Shown one piece after another: positions 1-8,436 of a DNA stretch of 64,000 bases. The position numbers were made by a program, and so were the translations under genes. The notes beneath the pieces are model-generated. The model was not told the origin of the DNA and searched no databases. It saw only the letters and a list, made by a program, of their open reading frames with translations. The stretch's first letter is position 1, and each line of letters opens with the position of its first letter. The stretch lies in the NCBI RefSeq assembly GCF_002266435.3, contig NZ_CP029426.2:3626001-3690000 (forward strand), read 5' to 3'. The stretch is from Bradyrhizobium amphicarpaeae (GTDB lineage Bacteria; Pseudomonadota; Alphaproteobacteria; Rhizobiales; Xanthobacteraceae).

Positions 1-409
1 GCTTGCCCGGGCCCGAGCACAGCGCGTGCACCTCCTGGAGATGACGACGGCGGCGCATCGCGGCAAGGCCATGCGTCGGCTCCAGCGCGCGGATCAGCAC
101 GGCGGCCGCGGAGCCAGCCTCCTCGCAAACGAAGTTGACGCACCAATGGATGCCGTAGGAGCGGTAGACATAGGCAAAGCCGGGCGGGCCGAACATCACC
201 TGGTTCCGCGGCGTCGGGCCGTTATAGGAGTGCGCCGCCGGTTCGGTATGATGATAGGCCTCGACCTCGACGATGATGCCGCCGACGCCGTCCACGAGCA
301 TGGTCGCACCGATCAGGTCCGGCGCGACCTCGCGGACGTCGCGGGCGAAAAAGGCTCGCTTCAGGACCTTGCCGAGCCGAGGTGTGGAAGTCTTCGAGAC
401 TGGAGCCAT
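1..409 (-). CDS. DNA-3-methyladenine glycosylase (AAG/MPG family), 3' end cut by window edge
   Basis: Removes alkylated purines from DNA in base-excision repair. The reverse strand from ATG at 409 reads [20 protein letters not shown], then a segment with [44 protein letters not shown] and [17 protein letters not shown]. These are the recognisable blocks of the eukaryote-like AAG family (AlkA is unrelated in fold). About 136 codons are visible; the family is usually near 200 residues, so the C-terminal third lies outside. It is transcribed away from lipA, with 130 bp of shared upstream DNA. Family assignment is by motif recognition; activity is inferred. Confidence 0.85.
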   Translation of the reverse strand, partial: MAPVSKTSTPRLGKVLKRAFFARDVREVAPDLIGATMLVDGVGGIIVEVEAYHHTEPAAHSYNGPTPRNQVMFGPPGFAYVYRSYGIHWCVNFVCEEAGSAAAVLIRALEPTHGLAAMRRRRHLQEVHALCSGPGK

Positions 410-539
410 TCGAGGAGAGAATCGCTTGAGAACAGAGCAGGATATTGCCCATATCTGCCATGTTCCCTGAAGCGGCGCGAGCCGGGTTGCGGCTGGCAGG
501 CAGACAGACTAGGTAGGACCTGAACAGACCGGACAGACC

Positions 540-1496
540 ATGGTCGTTATTGTCGATACCATCGCGAACCCGCTGCGCCCGCGTCACCCCGAAAAGGTGA
601 ATCGCCCTGACTCCGCTTCGCCGCCGAAGCCGGACTGGATCCGCGTTCGCGCGCCCAACACCCGCGGCTATGCCGACACCCGCAACATCGTGCGTGCCAA
701 CGGCCTGCACACGGTGTGCGAGGAGGCGGGTTGCCCGAATATCGGCGAGTGCTGGGACAAAAAGCACGCGACTTTCATGATCATGGGCGACACCTGCACC
801 CGCGCCTGCGCCTTCTGCAACGTCAAGACCGGCCTGCCCAATGCGCTCGATGCGGCCGAGCCGAAAAACGTCGCCGAGGCCGTGGCCAAGCTCGGGCTTG
901 CCCATGTCGTCATCACCTCCGTCGACCGCGACGATCTCACCGACGGCGGCGCCGAGCACTTTGCCGAGACCATCCGCGCGATCCGCGCCGCGTGCCCCTC
1001 GACCACGATCGAGATCCTGACGCCCGATTTTCTCCGCAAGGAGGGGGCGCTCGAGGTGGTCGTTGCCGCCAAGCCCGACGTCTTCAACCACAATCTCGAG
1101 ACCGTGCCGTCGCGCTATCTCACGGTGCGGCCGGGCGCGCGCTACTTCCATTCAATCCGGCTGCTGCAGCGGGTCAAGGAGCTCGATCCCACCATCTTCA
1201 CCAAGTCCGGCATCATGGTCGGTCTCGGCGAGGAGCGCCACGAGGTGCAGCAGGTGATGGACGATCTGCGCTCGGCTGACGTCGATTTCCTGACCATCGG
1301 CCAGTATCTGCAGCCGACCCGCAAGCACCACGCCGTGATGCGCTACGTGCCGCCGGACGAGTTCTCGTCCTACGAAAAGGTCGCCTACACCAAGGGCTTC
1401 CTGATGGTGTCGGCGAGCCCGCTCACGCGCTCGTCGCATCATGCCGGCGAGGATTTTGCGAAACTGAAGGCCGCGCGGGCCGCAACCGTCCGCTGA
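540..1496 (+). CDS. lipA: Lipoyl synthase
   Basis: Radical SAM enzyme that inserts two sulfurs into octanoyl groups on E2 and H-protein subunits. The 318-residue protein has the auxiliary cluster cysteines C60, C65 and C71 (CX4CX5C) and the radical-SAM triad C86, C90 and C93 (CX3CX2C), the usual LipA pattern. A C-terminal [10 protein letters not shown] segment matches the family ending, where a Ser ligates the auxiliary cluster. Length is normal. The ATG at 540 gives a conventional N-terminus. The RatA/Coq10-type gene follows after 18 bp, so the two are probably co-transcribed. Confidence 0.97.
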   Translation: MVVIVDTIANPLRPRHPEKVNRPDSASPPKPDWIRVRAPNTRGYADTRNIVRANGLHTVCEEAGCPNIGECWDKKHATFMIMGDTCTRACAFCNVKTGLPNALDAAEPKNVAEAVAKLGLAHVVITSVDRDDLTDGGAEHFAETIRAIRAACPSTTIEILTPDFLRKEGALEVVVAAKPDVFNHNLETVPSRYLTVRPGARYFHSIRLLQRVKELDPTIFTKSGIMVGLGEERHEVQQVMDDLRSADVDFLTIGQYLQPTRKHHAVMRYVPPDEFSSYEKVAYTKGFLMVSASPLTRSSHHAGEDFAKLKAARAATVR

Positions 1497-1514
1497 ACCG
1501 CCATCTGAGTCACC

Positions 1515-1994
1515 ATGCCCAAATTTTCGAGCAAGCGCCGTGTCAATCACAGCGCCTCCGAGATGTTCGATCTGGTCGCCGACGTCGAGCGCTATCCGGA
1601 ATTCGTGCCGCTCTGCAGCGCGTTGAAGGTGCGCCAGCGCATAGCCAAGCCCGACGGCACCGAGGTGCTGGTCGCCGACATGACGGTGTCGTTCAAGCTG
1701 GTCAAGGAATCCTTCACCAGCCGCGTGAGCCTCGACCGCGCCAATCTGAAAATCCTGGTCGAATATCTGCAAGGTCCGTTCAGCAATCTCGAGAATCGCT
1801 GGACGTTCGAGCCCAAAGGCCAGGAGCAGGGCAACGGCGTCTGCGACGTCGGTTTCTACCTCGCCTACGAATTCAAGAGCCGCATGCTGGCGCTGCTGAT
1901 GGGCTCGATGTTCGACGCCGCCTTCGCGCGGTTCTCGACCGCGTTCGAGAAACGGGCGGATGCGATCTACGGCCGGAAGCTCGCGTCGTCGTAG
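1515..1994 (+). CDS. RatA/Coq10-type START-domain protein
   Basis: 159 residues forming one START/polyketide-cyclase-like domain (RVNHSASEMFDLVADVERYPEFVP, where the helix-grip fold begins). Two roles are known in the family: a Coq10-like ubiquinone-binding chaperone in respiration, and RatA, which affects ribosome association in Escherichia coli. In alphaproteobacteria the gene often sits directly behind lipA, as here. Sequence alone does not decide between the roles; the Coq10-type role is the more usual reading in this class. It shares a transcript with lipA (18-bp gap) and is followed by a palindromic repeat. Confidence 0.85.
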   Translation: MPKFSSKRRVNHSASEMFDLVADVERYPEFVPLCSALKVRQRIAKPDGTEVLVADMTVSFKLVKESFTSRVSLDRANLKILVEYLQGPFSNLENRWTFEPKGQEQGNGVCDVGFYLAYEFKSRMLALLMGSMFDAAFARFSTAFEKRADAIYGRKLASS

Positions 1995-2009
1995 GTTATC
2001 ACAACTCTC

Positions 2010-2144
2010 GTGTCCCGGACGCGCTGCGACGCGGAGCGTTGCTGCGCAGAGCCGGGACCCAGAGGCAACACGGCAACATGCGGAGAGATGGGCCCCGGCT
2101 CTGCAGCGCACCGCCGAAGAGGCGCTGCGCTGCGTCCGGGGCAC
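2010..2144. repeat. Imperfect palindromic intergenic repeat
   Basis: About 135 bp filling the convergent gap between the RatA/Coq10-type gene and the cytochrome gene. The left end GTGTCCCGGACGC is the near-perfect reverse complement of the right end GCGTCCGGGGCAC, and inner segments (GAGCCGGGACCC and GGGCCCCGGCTC) also pair, so the element folds into a long interrupted hairpin. I associate this type with bradyrhizobial intergenic repeats (from memory). It may also end transcription from both sides; no T-tract is visible. Confidence 0.7.
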
Positions 2145-2154
2145 GAGACCGTTC

Positions 2155-2970
2155 CTAATCCACCGCCTTCACCACATCCGGCGGCTGCGAGGCGTAATAC
2201 GCCGCGGCCGCCTCGATCTCCTGCGGCGTCATTGCGCGCGCGATGTTGCGCATCTGCTGGCTGATGTCGTTGCGGCGCTCGCCGGAGGCGAAGGCGTGGA
2301 GCTGCGCCTTCATGTAGGCCTCCGACTGTCCTTCCAGCCACGGGCTGCCGGTCTTGTTGTCGAGGCTGCCATGGCAGGCGCCGCAGGGCGCGATGCCGCG
2401 CATCGGCGCGCCGTAGATCACGATGTTGGGCTTCGGCAGTTGCGGCGTCGGATGATAGGCCGGCAGCCGCGGCAGATAGGCGTAATAGTTGGAGAGATCG
2501 GCGATCTCCTGGTCGGTGAGGTTGACCGCGAACGGTGACATCACGGCGTTGGTGCGTGCGCCCGAGCGGAAATCGTGCAGCTGCTTGTAGATCACGGCCG
2601 CATACTGGCCGGCGAGATTCGGCGAGTCCGCACGGCTGACGCCGGTCGGGCCATGACAAATCGCGCAGCGCTGCGCCAGCGTTGCACCGCGGCCGATCGC
2701 TTCCTGGCTCGGGCGCGCCAGCGTGTTCGAAGTCAGCACGACCTCGGACAGGCGTTTTGCCTGTTCGGGCGCCGTGACATCGGGCGCGCGCTGCGTCACG
2801 CCGGCGGCGCTGCAGATTGCGTCCCAGACATTGGCGAACTGCACCCAGGGCTGCGCGAATGGTAGTACGATGAAGCCGGCCATCGCGGTCACGATCAGGA
2901 TCGCGGCGGTGACGCCGACGCCAATCCTGAAATGGCTGTTACGGAGGGTGAAGAGGTCGCGCGTGCTCAT
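2155..2970 (-). CDS. Membrane-anchored diheme c-type cytochrome
   Basis: 271 residues: an uncleaved N-terminal membrane helix at about 16-38, then two haem-binding domains with CAICH (102-106) and CGACH (196-200), spaced as in cytochrome c4-like proteins. It likely sits on the periplasmic face and delivers electrons to the ba3-type oxidase. ATG at 2970 shares its first base with the start of the subunit I stop codon region, so the pair is tightly coupled at the end of the minus-strand operon. A longer in-frame reading upstream lies inside the subunit I gene in another frame and is rejected. Confidence 0.9.
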   Translation of the reverse strand: MSTRDLFTLRNSHFRIGVGVTAAILIVTAMAGFIVLPFAQPWVQFANVWDAICSAAGVTQRAPDVTAPEQAKRLSEVVLTSNTLARPSQEAIGRGATLAQRCAICHGPTGVSRADSPNLAGQYAAVIYKQLHDFRSGARTNAVMSPFAVNLTDQEIADLSNYYAYLPRLPAYHPTPQLPKPNIVIYGAPMRGIAPCGACHGSLDNKTGSPWLEGQSEAYMKAQLHAFASGERRNDISQQMRNIARAMTPQEIEAAAAYYASQPPDVVKAVD

Positions 2971-4592
2971 CACTGCGCTCCCACATAGACGGCAGGCACC
3001 GAGGTGCCCGAACTCAGCGCCAGATTCAGGATCGGATAGCCGTAATTGGTCAGCGTGAGACCGATCATCAACGCGACCCACAGCGCGTGGGTGTTGAGCG
3101 CGACCGGCACGGTCGTTGGCTGGTGCACGGCCAGCGCGAAGCGATAGGGCCCGGCATCGACCTGCGGCGCGCGCATGCCGCGCGCCAGGATGACGATGAA
3201 CATGATGCCCGACGCCAGCAGGATGAAGCCGCCGATCGCCGAGAGGGTGACGGAAAGGGCCTGCGGCGCGATCGCGGGATCGCCGAAGTCGAAATAGGCC
3301 ATGCGGCGTGGCATCCCGAGAATGCCGACCCAGTGCCACGGGAAGGTGGTGACGATCATGCCGATGAACCACAGCCAGAGCTGGGTGCGGATCAGGCGGA
3401 CGTCGATCAGCTCGCGTCCTGTCAGATGCGGCCACAGATCATAGGCGATCGCGAAATACATGATCACGATGGCGCCGCCGAAGATCAGGTGGAAATGGCC
3501 GGTGATCCACTGCGTGTTGTGGATGGAGGCATCGAGCTGATAGCTCATGTTGATGAGGCCGCCGGCGCCGCCGAAGCCGAGCATGACGAAGGAGAACGCC
3601 AGCGCCAGCATCATCGGGTTGTCCCAGGGCAGGGCCCTGATCCAGCCGAACATGCCGCGGCCGCCGCGCAGCCGCGCCGCGATCTCGACCGAGGCGCAGA
3701 TCGTGAACACCGTCAGCAGCGTCGGCAGCGCCACCAGCGCCGTAAAGGCGGAATGGATGAACTTGAAGCCGGCGCCGACCTGCGGGTCGGCAAAGGTGTG
3801 GTGCATGCCGATCGGCATCGCTACCACCAGGAACAGGATGAAGGAGATCCGCGCCATGCCGTCGGAATAGACCCGGCCGCCGATCGCGCGCGGCACGATG
3901 GTGTAATAGGCGATGTAGGCGGGCATCAGCCAGAAATAGACGATGGCGTGCAGTGTCCAGGAGAAGAAGACCCGGGCGAGGCCGGCATCGATGGTGTTTT
4001 TCACGCCGGCCGCGACGGGAATGATCTGCAGCAGCAGTTCGAGCGCGGCGCCGACCGCGGTCCAGGCCCACAAATACGAGCCCGCGACATTGGCGAACAT
4101 GGCGAGCGGCACCGGGGCGCCGGGATTGGCCTTGCGCCAGACGCGCAGGTTGACCGACATCAGCGCGACCCAGATCCACGAGCCGACCACGACCAGGACG
4201 ACGCCGAGGTAATAGAAGACGTTGCCGATCAGCGGCGGGTAGAACGTGTAGAGCACCGAGGCGCGGCCGAGCGCGATCGGGATCACCGCCATGATGCTGC
4301 CGGCGACGATCAGCCAGAAACCGGTCCAGGCCCAACGCACCCCGACCAGCCGCTGCTGCAGTGCGGCTTCACTGATGGCGTAGCCGAAGCCCATCGCCAC
4401 CAGCGTCGGGAAGACGTAGCCCATCACCGTGCCATGCGCGGTCAGCGAGCGGTAATAGAGCTCGGGATTGGACAGCCAGGTGCCGATCGGGCTGCGGATG
4501 AACATCTGCCAGGCGCCGAGCGTGAGCGCGATGCCGAATACGGCGAAGGCCAGCCAGAAATGGGCGAGGATGAGCTTCCTATTGACCAACAC
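2970..4592 (-). CDS. ba3-type cytochrome c oxidase subunit I
   Basis: Catalytic subunit of a haem-copper oxidase reducing oxygen to water in the inner membrane; 540 residues and about 13 predicted membrane helices. Ligands are visible: H53 (low-spin haem, TAHGTVMGYV), H215 with Y219 four residues later (the His-Tyr cross-link pair), H264-H265 (Cu-B), and H366/H368 in ITGHFHL (haems). The HAIVYFWLMPAY and HHTFADP segments resemble the ba3/B-type subfamily rather than the aa3 type. GTG at 4592 overlaps subunit II by 14 bp, indicating translational coupling. No subunit III gene is present. Confidence 0.92.
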   Translation of the reverse strand: MLVNRKLILAHFWLAFAVFGIALTLGAWQMFIRSPIGTWLSNPELYYRSLTAHGTVMGYVFPTLVAMGFGYAISEAALQQRLVGVRWAWTGFWLIVAGSIMAVIPIALGRASVLYTFYPPLIGNVFYYLGVVLVVVGSWIWVALMSVNLRVWRKANPGAPVPLAMFANVAGSYLWAWTAVGAALELLLQIIPVAAGVKNTIDAGLARVFFSWTLHAIVYFWLMPAYIAYYTIVPRAIGGRVYSDGMARISFILFLVVAMPIGMHHTFADPQVGAGFKFIHSAFTALVALPTLLTVFTICASVEIAARLRGGRGMFGWIRALPWDNPMMLALAFSFVMLGFGGAGGLINMSYQLDASIHNTQWITGHFHLIFGGAIVIMYFAIAYDLWPHLTGRELIDVRLIRTQLWLWFIGMIVTTFPWHWVGILGMPRRMAYFDFGDPAIAPQALSVTLSAIGGFILLASGIMFIVILARGMRAPQVDAGPYRFALAVHQPTTVPVALNTHALWVALMIGLTLTNYGYPILNLALSSGTSVPAVYVGAQ

Positions 4593-5145
4593 AGCTCAGC
4601 CTCCCGCCACCCTTCGCCCGATCGGCGAATTCGGCCTTGTCGATCACCTTGACCTTGCCCCACATGCCCTCATGGCCGAAGCTGCAAAACTCCTGGCAGG
4701 GCATCAGATAGTCGCCGGTCCTGGTGAAGCGCATCAGCTGCTCGGAGATATAGCCCGGCACCAGCATGGTGTTGACGTTGGTGGCCTGGATCAGGATGCC
4801 ATGCACGACGTCGGCGCTGGTGGCCCGCAGCGTGATCGGCGTGTCGGCGGGAACCAAGATGCAGGCCGGCGTGAAGGAATATTGCTGGCCGATCGCGCGC
4901 ACGGTCACGGTGCCATTGGCCTCGAGCACGCTGCCGAGATTGCTCTCGACGAATTCGCCCGAGAGATGAATGCGCGACGGGTCGATGGTCTCGACGCGCG
5001 GCTGCGGCATGGTCGCGCGATGAATGCCGGCGAAGGCCGCAAGCCCCGCCATCATCACGACGATGGCCACGGCGATGGTGGCCCAGCGCCGCTCGACACG
5101 GGCAGCGACCTCGGCGCTGGCGTGATGCGTTTCCTCTGCGCTCAT
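4579..5145 (-). CDS. ba3-type cytochrome c oxidase subunit II (Cu-A protein)
   Basis: 188 residues from ATG 5145: one N-terminal membrane helix (about 22-41) and a periplasmic cupredoxin domain. The Cu-A ligands are all present: H115 (VVHGIL), C150, E152, C154, H158 and M161 (CQEFCSFGHEGM). One helix instead of two, and the short length, fit the ba3 subfamily. The start is chosen because ATG 5145 overlaps the stop of the 58-residue upstream gene as TCAT/ATGA; a 16-residue longer reading from 5193 would run into that gene. It accepts electrons from the clustered c-type cytochromes. Confidence 0.92.
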   Translation of the reverse strand: MSAEETHHASAEVAARVERRWATIAVAIVVMMAGLAAFAGIHRATMPQPRVETIDPSRIHLSGEFVESNLGSVLEANGTVTVRAIGQQYSFTPACILVPADTPITLRATSADVVHGILIQATNVNTMLVPGYISEQLMRFTRTGDYLMPCQEFCSFGHEGMWGKVKVIDKAEFADRAKGGGRLSCVGQ

Positions 5146-5318
5146 TGCAGCGATCCGCGCGGCAGGAACACGAACAGATAGAAGGCGAACCACATCGCGA
5201 CCACGCAGGCGGTGGCGACGCCGGCGAGCACGATCGCGCCGGACGGGCCCTGGGCGACGACCTCCTCGACGGCCTGGTCGGCTGTGGCCGGGCTGGTCGG
5301 CGGATCGGAGTTGAACAT
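5142..5318 (-). CDS. Small single-helix membrane protein, probable accessory subunit of the ba3 oxidase
   Basis: 58 residues starting MFNSDPPTSPATADQ and ending FLPRGSLQ, with a single hydrophobic helix (about 27-53). It lies between the triheme cytochrome and subunit II, overlapping the subunit II start by 4 bp. In Thermus-type ba3 oxidases a one-helix subunit IIa supplies the helix that subunit II lacks, and position and size suggest the same role here. That is inference; I see no diagnostic motif. Confidence 0.7.
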   Translation of the reverse strand: MFNSDPPTSPATADQAVEEVVAQGPSGAIVLAGVATACVVAMWFAFYLFVFLPRGSLQ

Positions 5319-5326
5319 GCGGCCTC

Positions 5327-6580
5327 TCAGTTCAGCGGTGCGGAGCGCAGCTCGTTGGCCTCGCGCGCAGAGACCGGCGTGCCGCGATTGCCCCAGGCGG
5401 TGCGGATATAGGAGACGACGGCGGCGATCTCGTTGTCGGAGAGGAGCCCCGCGAACGGCGGCATGCCGTAGGGCATCGGATTGCCCTTGGTGCCCGGCGG
5501 ATAGCCGCCATTGAGCACCATGCGGATCGGGTTGACCGCCGACTGCATCTCGATTGACTGGTTGTTGGCGAGCGGCGGCCAGTGCGGCGGCTTGCCTTCG
5601 CCCTGCGTGCCGTGGCAGCTCGCGCATTGCTTGTCGTAAACGGTCTTGCCGAGGCTGATCAGCAGGCTACTCTCGGTGGTCGGCAGCGCCGTAGCTGCCG
5701 GCGGCGGCGACGACCCCTCGGCGATGCCCTTGAGGTACACTGCCATTGCGCGCGTGTCCTCGTCGTTGAGATATTGCAGGCTGTTGTGCACGACCTCGGC
5801 CATCGGGCCGTAGACCACGCCGCGCATGGAAACGCCGGTCTGCAGCAGGTCGGTGATGTCCTTGATGCTCCAGTCGCCGAGCCCGGCCTCGCGGTTCGAC
5901 GTGAGCGAGGGCGCGTACCAGTTCTGCATCGGGATCAGGCCGCCCTTGAAGGCATCCGACTGCGAGGTGCCGCCGAGCGCGTTGATCGGCGAATGGCACA
6001 TGCCGCAATGGCCGAGGCCCTCGACCAGATAAGCGCCGCGATTCCATTCCGCCGACTTCTTCGGATCGGGCTTGAACTCGCCTTCGCTGAAGAACAGCGT
6101 GCGCCATCCCAGGATCAGCTGCCGGTTGTCGTAGGGAAAGCGCAGCTCGTGGGGCTTGTTCTTCTGGCTCACCGGAGGGATCGCACGCAGATAGGCGTAG
6201 ATCGCGTCGCTGTCGGCGCGTGTGACCTTGGTGTAGGACGCGAACGGCATCGCCGGATAGATCAGCCCGCCATCCGGGAAACGGCCGCTGTGCATGGTCT
6301 TGTAGAAATCGTCGGCGCTCCATTTGCCGATACCTGTCTCCGTATCAGGCGTGATGTTGGAGGTGTAGAGCGTGCCGAACGGCGTCGGCATGGCGCGGCC
6401 GCCGGCGAACAGGCGGCCCTCCGGCGCGGTGTGGCATGCCGTGCAGTCGCCGGCTCGCGCCAGATATTCGCCGCGCGCGATGACGTCGTTGGCATTGTTC
6501 GGGGTCTTGTCCTGCGCCTGCGCGGCCGTCGTGAACGCGGCGAGAACGAGGAGACCGATCGACAGTTTCAAGCCCATCAT
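5327..6580 (-). CDS. Triheme c-type cytochrome
   Basis: 417 residues with a cleavable signal peptide (ending near AAQAQ, residue 23) and three cytochrome c domains, CTACH (46-50), CGMCH (192-196) and CASCH (319-323). This resembles the cytochrome subunits of membrane-bound alcohol and gluconate dehydrogenases, but no dehydrogenase gene is nearby. In this operon it more likely relays electrons from the periplasm or the bc1 complex to Cu-A (inference). Two adjacent ATGs (6580 and 6577) are possible starts. It follows the upstream diheme gene by 8 bp and precedes the small subunit by 8 bp. Confidence 0.88.
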   Translation of the reverse strand: MMGLKLSIGLLVLAAFTTAAQAQDKTPNNANDVIARGEYLARAGDCTACHTAPEGRLFAGGRAMPTPFGTLYTSNITPDTETGIGKWSADDFYKTMHSGRFPDGGLIYPAMPFASYTKVTRADSDAIYAYLRAIPPVSQKNKPHELRFPYDNRQLILGWRTLFFSEGEFKPDPKKSAEWNRGAYLVEGLGHCGMCHSPINALGGTSQSDAFKGGLIPMQNWYAPSLTSNREAGLGDWSIKDITDLLQTGVSMRGVVYGPMAEVVHNSLQYLNDEDTRAMAVYLKGIAEGSSPPPAATALPTTESSLLISLGKTVYDKQCASCHGTQGEGKPPHWPPLANNQSIEMQSAVNPIRMVLNGGYPPGTKGNPMPYGMPPFAGLLSDNEIAAVVSYIRTAWGNRGTPVSAREANELRSAPLN

Positions 6581-6588
6581 CCGCCTCG

Positions 6589-7296
6589 TCAATTGGGCTG
6601 GCTGCCGCAGCCGAACGGCAGCGCGTAGGTGCCCTTCGGTACGGGGGCCGGGTTCGCGGGCGCCGGCCGTGTCGCGAGCCAGGCCGCGACAGCGGTGACG
6701 TCGGCCTCGGTCAAATGGCCGGCGACTTGCTGCATGCAGTCGGGCGACTTCGCCGTGCGCGTGCCGTAACGCCACGCGCCGAGCTGGGCGCTGATGTAAT
6801 TGGCGCGCAGGCCCAGCAGGCCGGGGATGCCGGGTTGCATGCCCGTGAGTCCCGGACCGTGGCAGCTGACGCAGGCCGGAATGTTGCGGCCGGCATCGCC
6901 GCTGGTGGCGAGCAGCTCGCCTTGCGCCAGCACGTCCTTGCTGACCTCGGTCGGCGCCGGCTGCGGCAGCGGCGGATGTTCGCCGGCAAAATACTCTGCC
7001 ATCGCCTCGAGATAGGGATCAGGCAGAAACTCCAGCAGGTAGTTCATCGGCGGGTATTTGCGGCGGCCGCTGCGGAAGGCGAGCAGCTGGTTGTAGAGAT
7101 AGCCGGCAGGCTTGCCGGCAAGCCGCGGGAAATAGACGTCGCTGGTGCCTTCGCCCTTGTTGCCGTGACAGGGCGTGCAGGCCTCGACCCGTGCCGCCAT
7201 CGTATCAGGCGGCTGGCTCGCCGTTTGTGCGGCCGCACCATCAAAGGCGGCCAAGGTGATGATCACGGCGACTGACGTCGCGGCGCGAGCGAACAA
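6589..7296 (-). CDS. Periplasmic diheme c-type cytochrome, first gene of the ba3 oxidase operon
   Basis: From TTG at 7296 the product is 235 residues: signal peptide (FARAATSVAVIITLAAF, cleavage after AAAQ), CTPCH at 40-44 and CVSCH at 142-146, a cytochrome c4/c553-like arrangement. The TTG start is preferred because a strong GGAGGG lies 8 bp upstream (7305-7310) and the signal peptide begins directly after it. The alternative ATG at 7446 would add about 50 residues of atypical sequence before the signal peptide. It heads a six-gene minus-strand operon. Confidence 0.85.
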   Translation of the reverse strand: MFARAATSVAVIITLAAFDGAAAQTASQPPDTMAARVEACTPCHGNKGEGTSDVYFPRLAGKPAGYLYNQLLAFRSGRRKYPPMNYLLEFLPDPYLEAMAEYFAGEHPPLPQPAPTEVSKDVLAQGELLATSGDAGRNIPACVSCHGPGLTGMQPGIPGLLGLRANYISAQLGAWRYGTRTAKSPDCMQQVAGHLTEADVTAVAAWLATRPAPANPAPVPKGTYALPFGCGSQPN

Positions 7297-7651
7297 TTTC
7301 GTCGCCCTCCACTGGGCTGGTCCGGTTGATTCCGGATCACAACGTAGAGCGGCATTATTGCGCCAATATATTCTCGCGCAAGATTGGACACGAGCGAAGA
7401 CACTTGGTCGCGCCGTCTGCGTTGCGATTTCGATCGAATTCGACAAACTTGCGTGCTTTTTGGAAATTTGGGCATAACCGTGCAGCCCCGCGACAGTATG
7501 GGCGGATTAGCCGAAGGCGTAATCCGCCACTGTTTGCCACGACGAGCGATGCGGCGGTTTCCGCTCGGCTCATCCGCCTTACGGACCGTGTTCCCACCGG
7601 GATCAATTCGCGTCGCAGCGAGTTTGCAACGGATCGCCGTTTGGAGCCGCC
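7297..7651. other. Divergent intergenic region between the oxidase operon and the MscS gene
   Basis: 355 bp that must hold the promoters of both units. The clearest structure is a perfect inverted repeat TTGCGC-N12-GCGCAA at 7358-7381, some 60-85 bp before the oxidase TTG start, around an AT-rich centre (CAATATATTCTC). An FNR-like TTGAT...ATCAC at 7326-7340 has the wrong spacing. I see no ORF with coding character. Confidence 0.45.
7305..7310 (-). promoter_or_regulatory. Ribosome binding site deciding a TTG start
   Basis: GGAGGG on the minus strand, 8 bp from TTG at 7294-7296. It supports the rare start codon for the first cytochrome gene over the ATG 150 bp upstream, which lacks a comparable site. 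Confidence 0.65.
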
Positions 7652-8431
7652 ATGACCATCAATTTCGACACACTGAAGGCCTCGCTCGTTCTCTACGGAC
7701 TGAATGCGATCTACGCGATCCTGCTGCTCGCCGTCGGCTGGTATCTCTCCGGCGCCATGCAGCGCTTCGTTACGCGCCTGTTGAGCGTCACGCATCGCGT
7801 CGATCCGCTCGTCACGCTGTTCGTCGGCAGCCTCGTCCGTTATGGCGTGCTGGCGGTGGTCGGCATCGCCGTGCTTCAGCTGTTCGGCATCCAGACCGCG
7901 AGCCTGGTCGCCGTGCTGGGCGCGACATCGCTCGCCATCGGTCTGGCGCTACAAGGCACGCTCTCCAATCTCGCCGCAGGCGTGATGCTGCTGCTGTTCC
8001 GGCCCTTTCGCATCGGTGACGACGTCGAGGTCGCCGGCAAGGCCGGCAAGGTGAAGTCGCTGTCGCTGTTCATGACCGAGCTGGTCGCGGCCGACAACAC
8101 GCAGATACTGTTGCCGAACGGACAGGTGTGGGGCGCTGCGATCGTCAATCACAGCGTCTATCCCGGCACTGGCGAGGTCAAGGTGGCGTTTCCAGTCCCC
8201 GCCGGCGCGGCCAACGCGCTCGCCGATCGGATCCTCAAGGAGCTACGCAACGATTCCCGCATCGACGGTCAGGCGCAGCCGACCGTCTCCGTCACAAAGG
8301 TCCTCGATGTCGGCAATCCCGCGGCGCCGATCCTGGAATTGACCGTCAGCGCGAAGGCTAAACCCTCGGAGGCCGGGGCGGTCAGGCAGTGTGTGCTCGA
8401 CCACGCGAGCGCGCTATTGGCGGCAGCCTGA
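7652..8431 (+). CDS. MscS-family mechanosensitive channel
   Basis: 259 residues: three N-terminal membrane helices, the third being the pore helix (GATSLAIGLALQGTLSNLAAG) with the Gly/Ala pattern of MscS TM3, followed by the RPFRIGDDVEV beta-domain entry and a C-terminal cytoplasmic domain. It opens at high membrane tension to release solutes after osmotic downshock. Length is close to E. coli MscS (286). It converges with pncC, with a 5-bp gap between stop codons. ATG 7652 follows a short GGAG at 7643. Confidence 0.93.
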   Translation: MTINFDTLKASLVLYGLNAIYAILLLAVGWYLSGAMQRFVTRLLSVTHRVDPLVTLFVGSLVRYGVLAVVGIAVLQLFGIQTASLVAVLGATSLAIGLALQGTLSNLAAGVMLLLFRPFRIGDDVEVAGKAGKVKSLSLFMTELVAADNTQILLPNGQVWGAAIVNHSVYPGTGEVKVAFPVPAGAANALADRILKELRNDSRIDGQAQPTVSVTKVLDVGNPAAPILELTVSAKAKPSEAGAVRQCVLDHASALLAAA

Positions 8432-8436
8432 GGCGT

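Noticed and set aside
222..1151. 309-codon minus-strand ORF over lipA
   Set aside because: Shadow of lipA; the true minus-strand gene here is the glycosylase ending before position 410 in another frame.
3087..4652. 521-codon ORF opposite oxidase subunit I
   Set aside because: Antisense shadow; all haem-copper ligands are on the other strand.
7326..7340. FNR/FixK-like TTGAT...ATCAC before the oxidase operon
   Set aside because: The half-sites are separated by five bases instead of four and the last base is wrong, so it does not meet the consensus.
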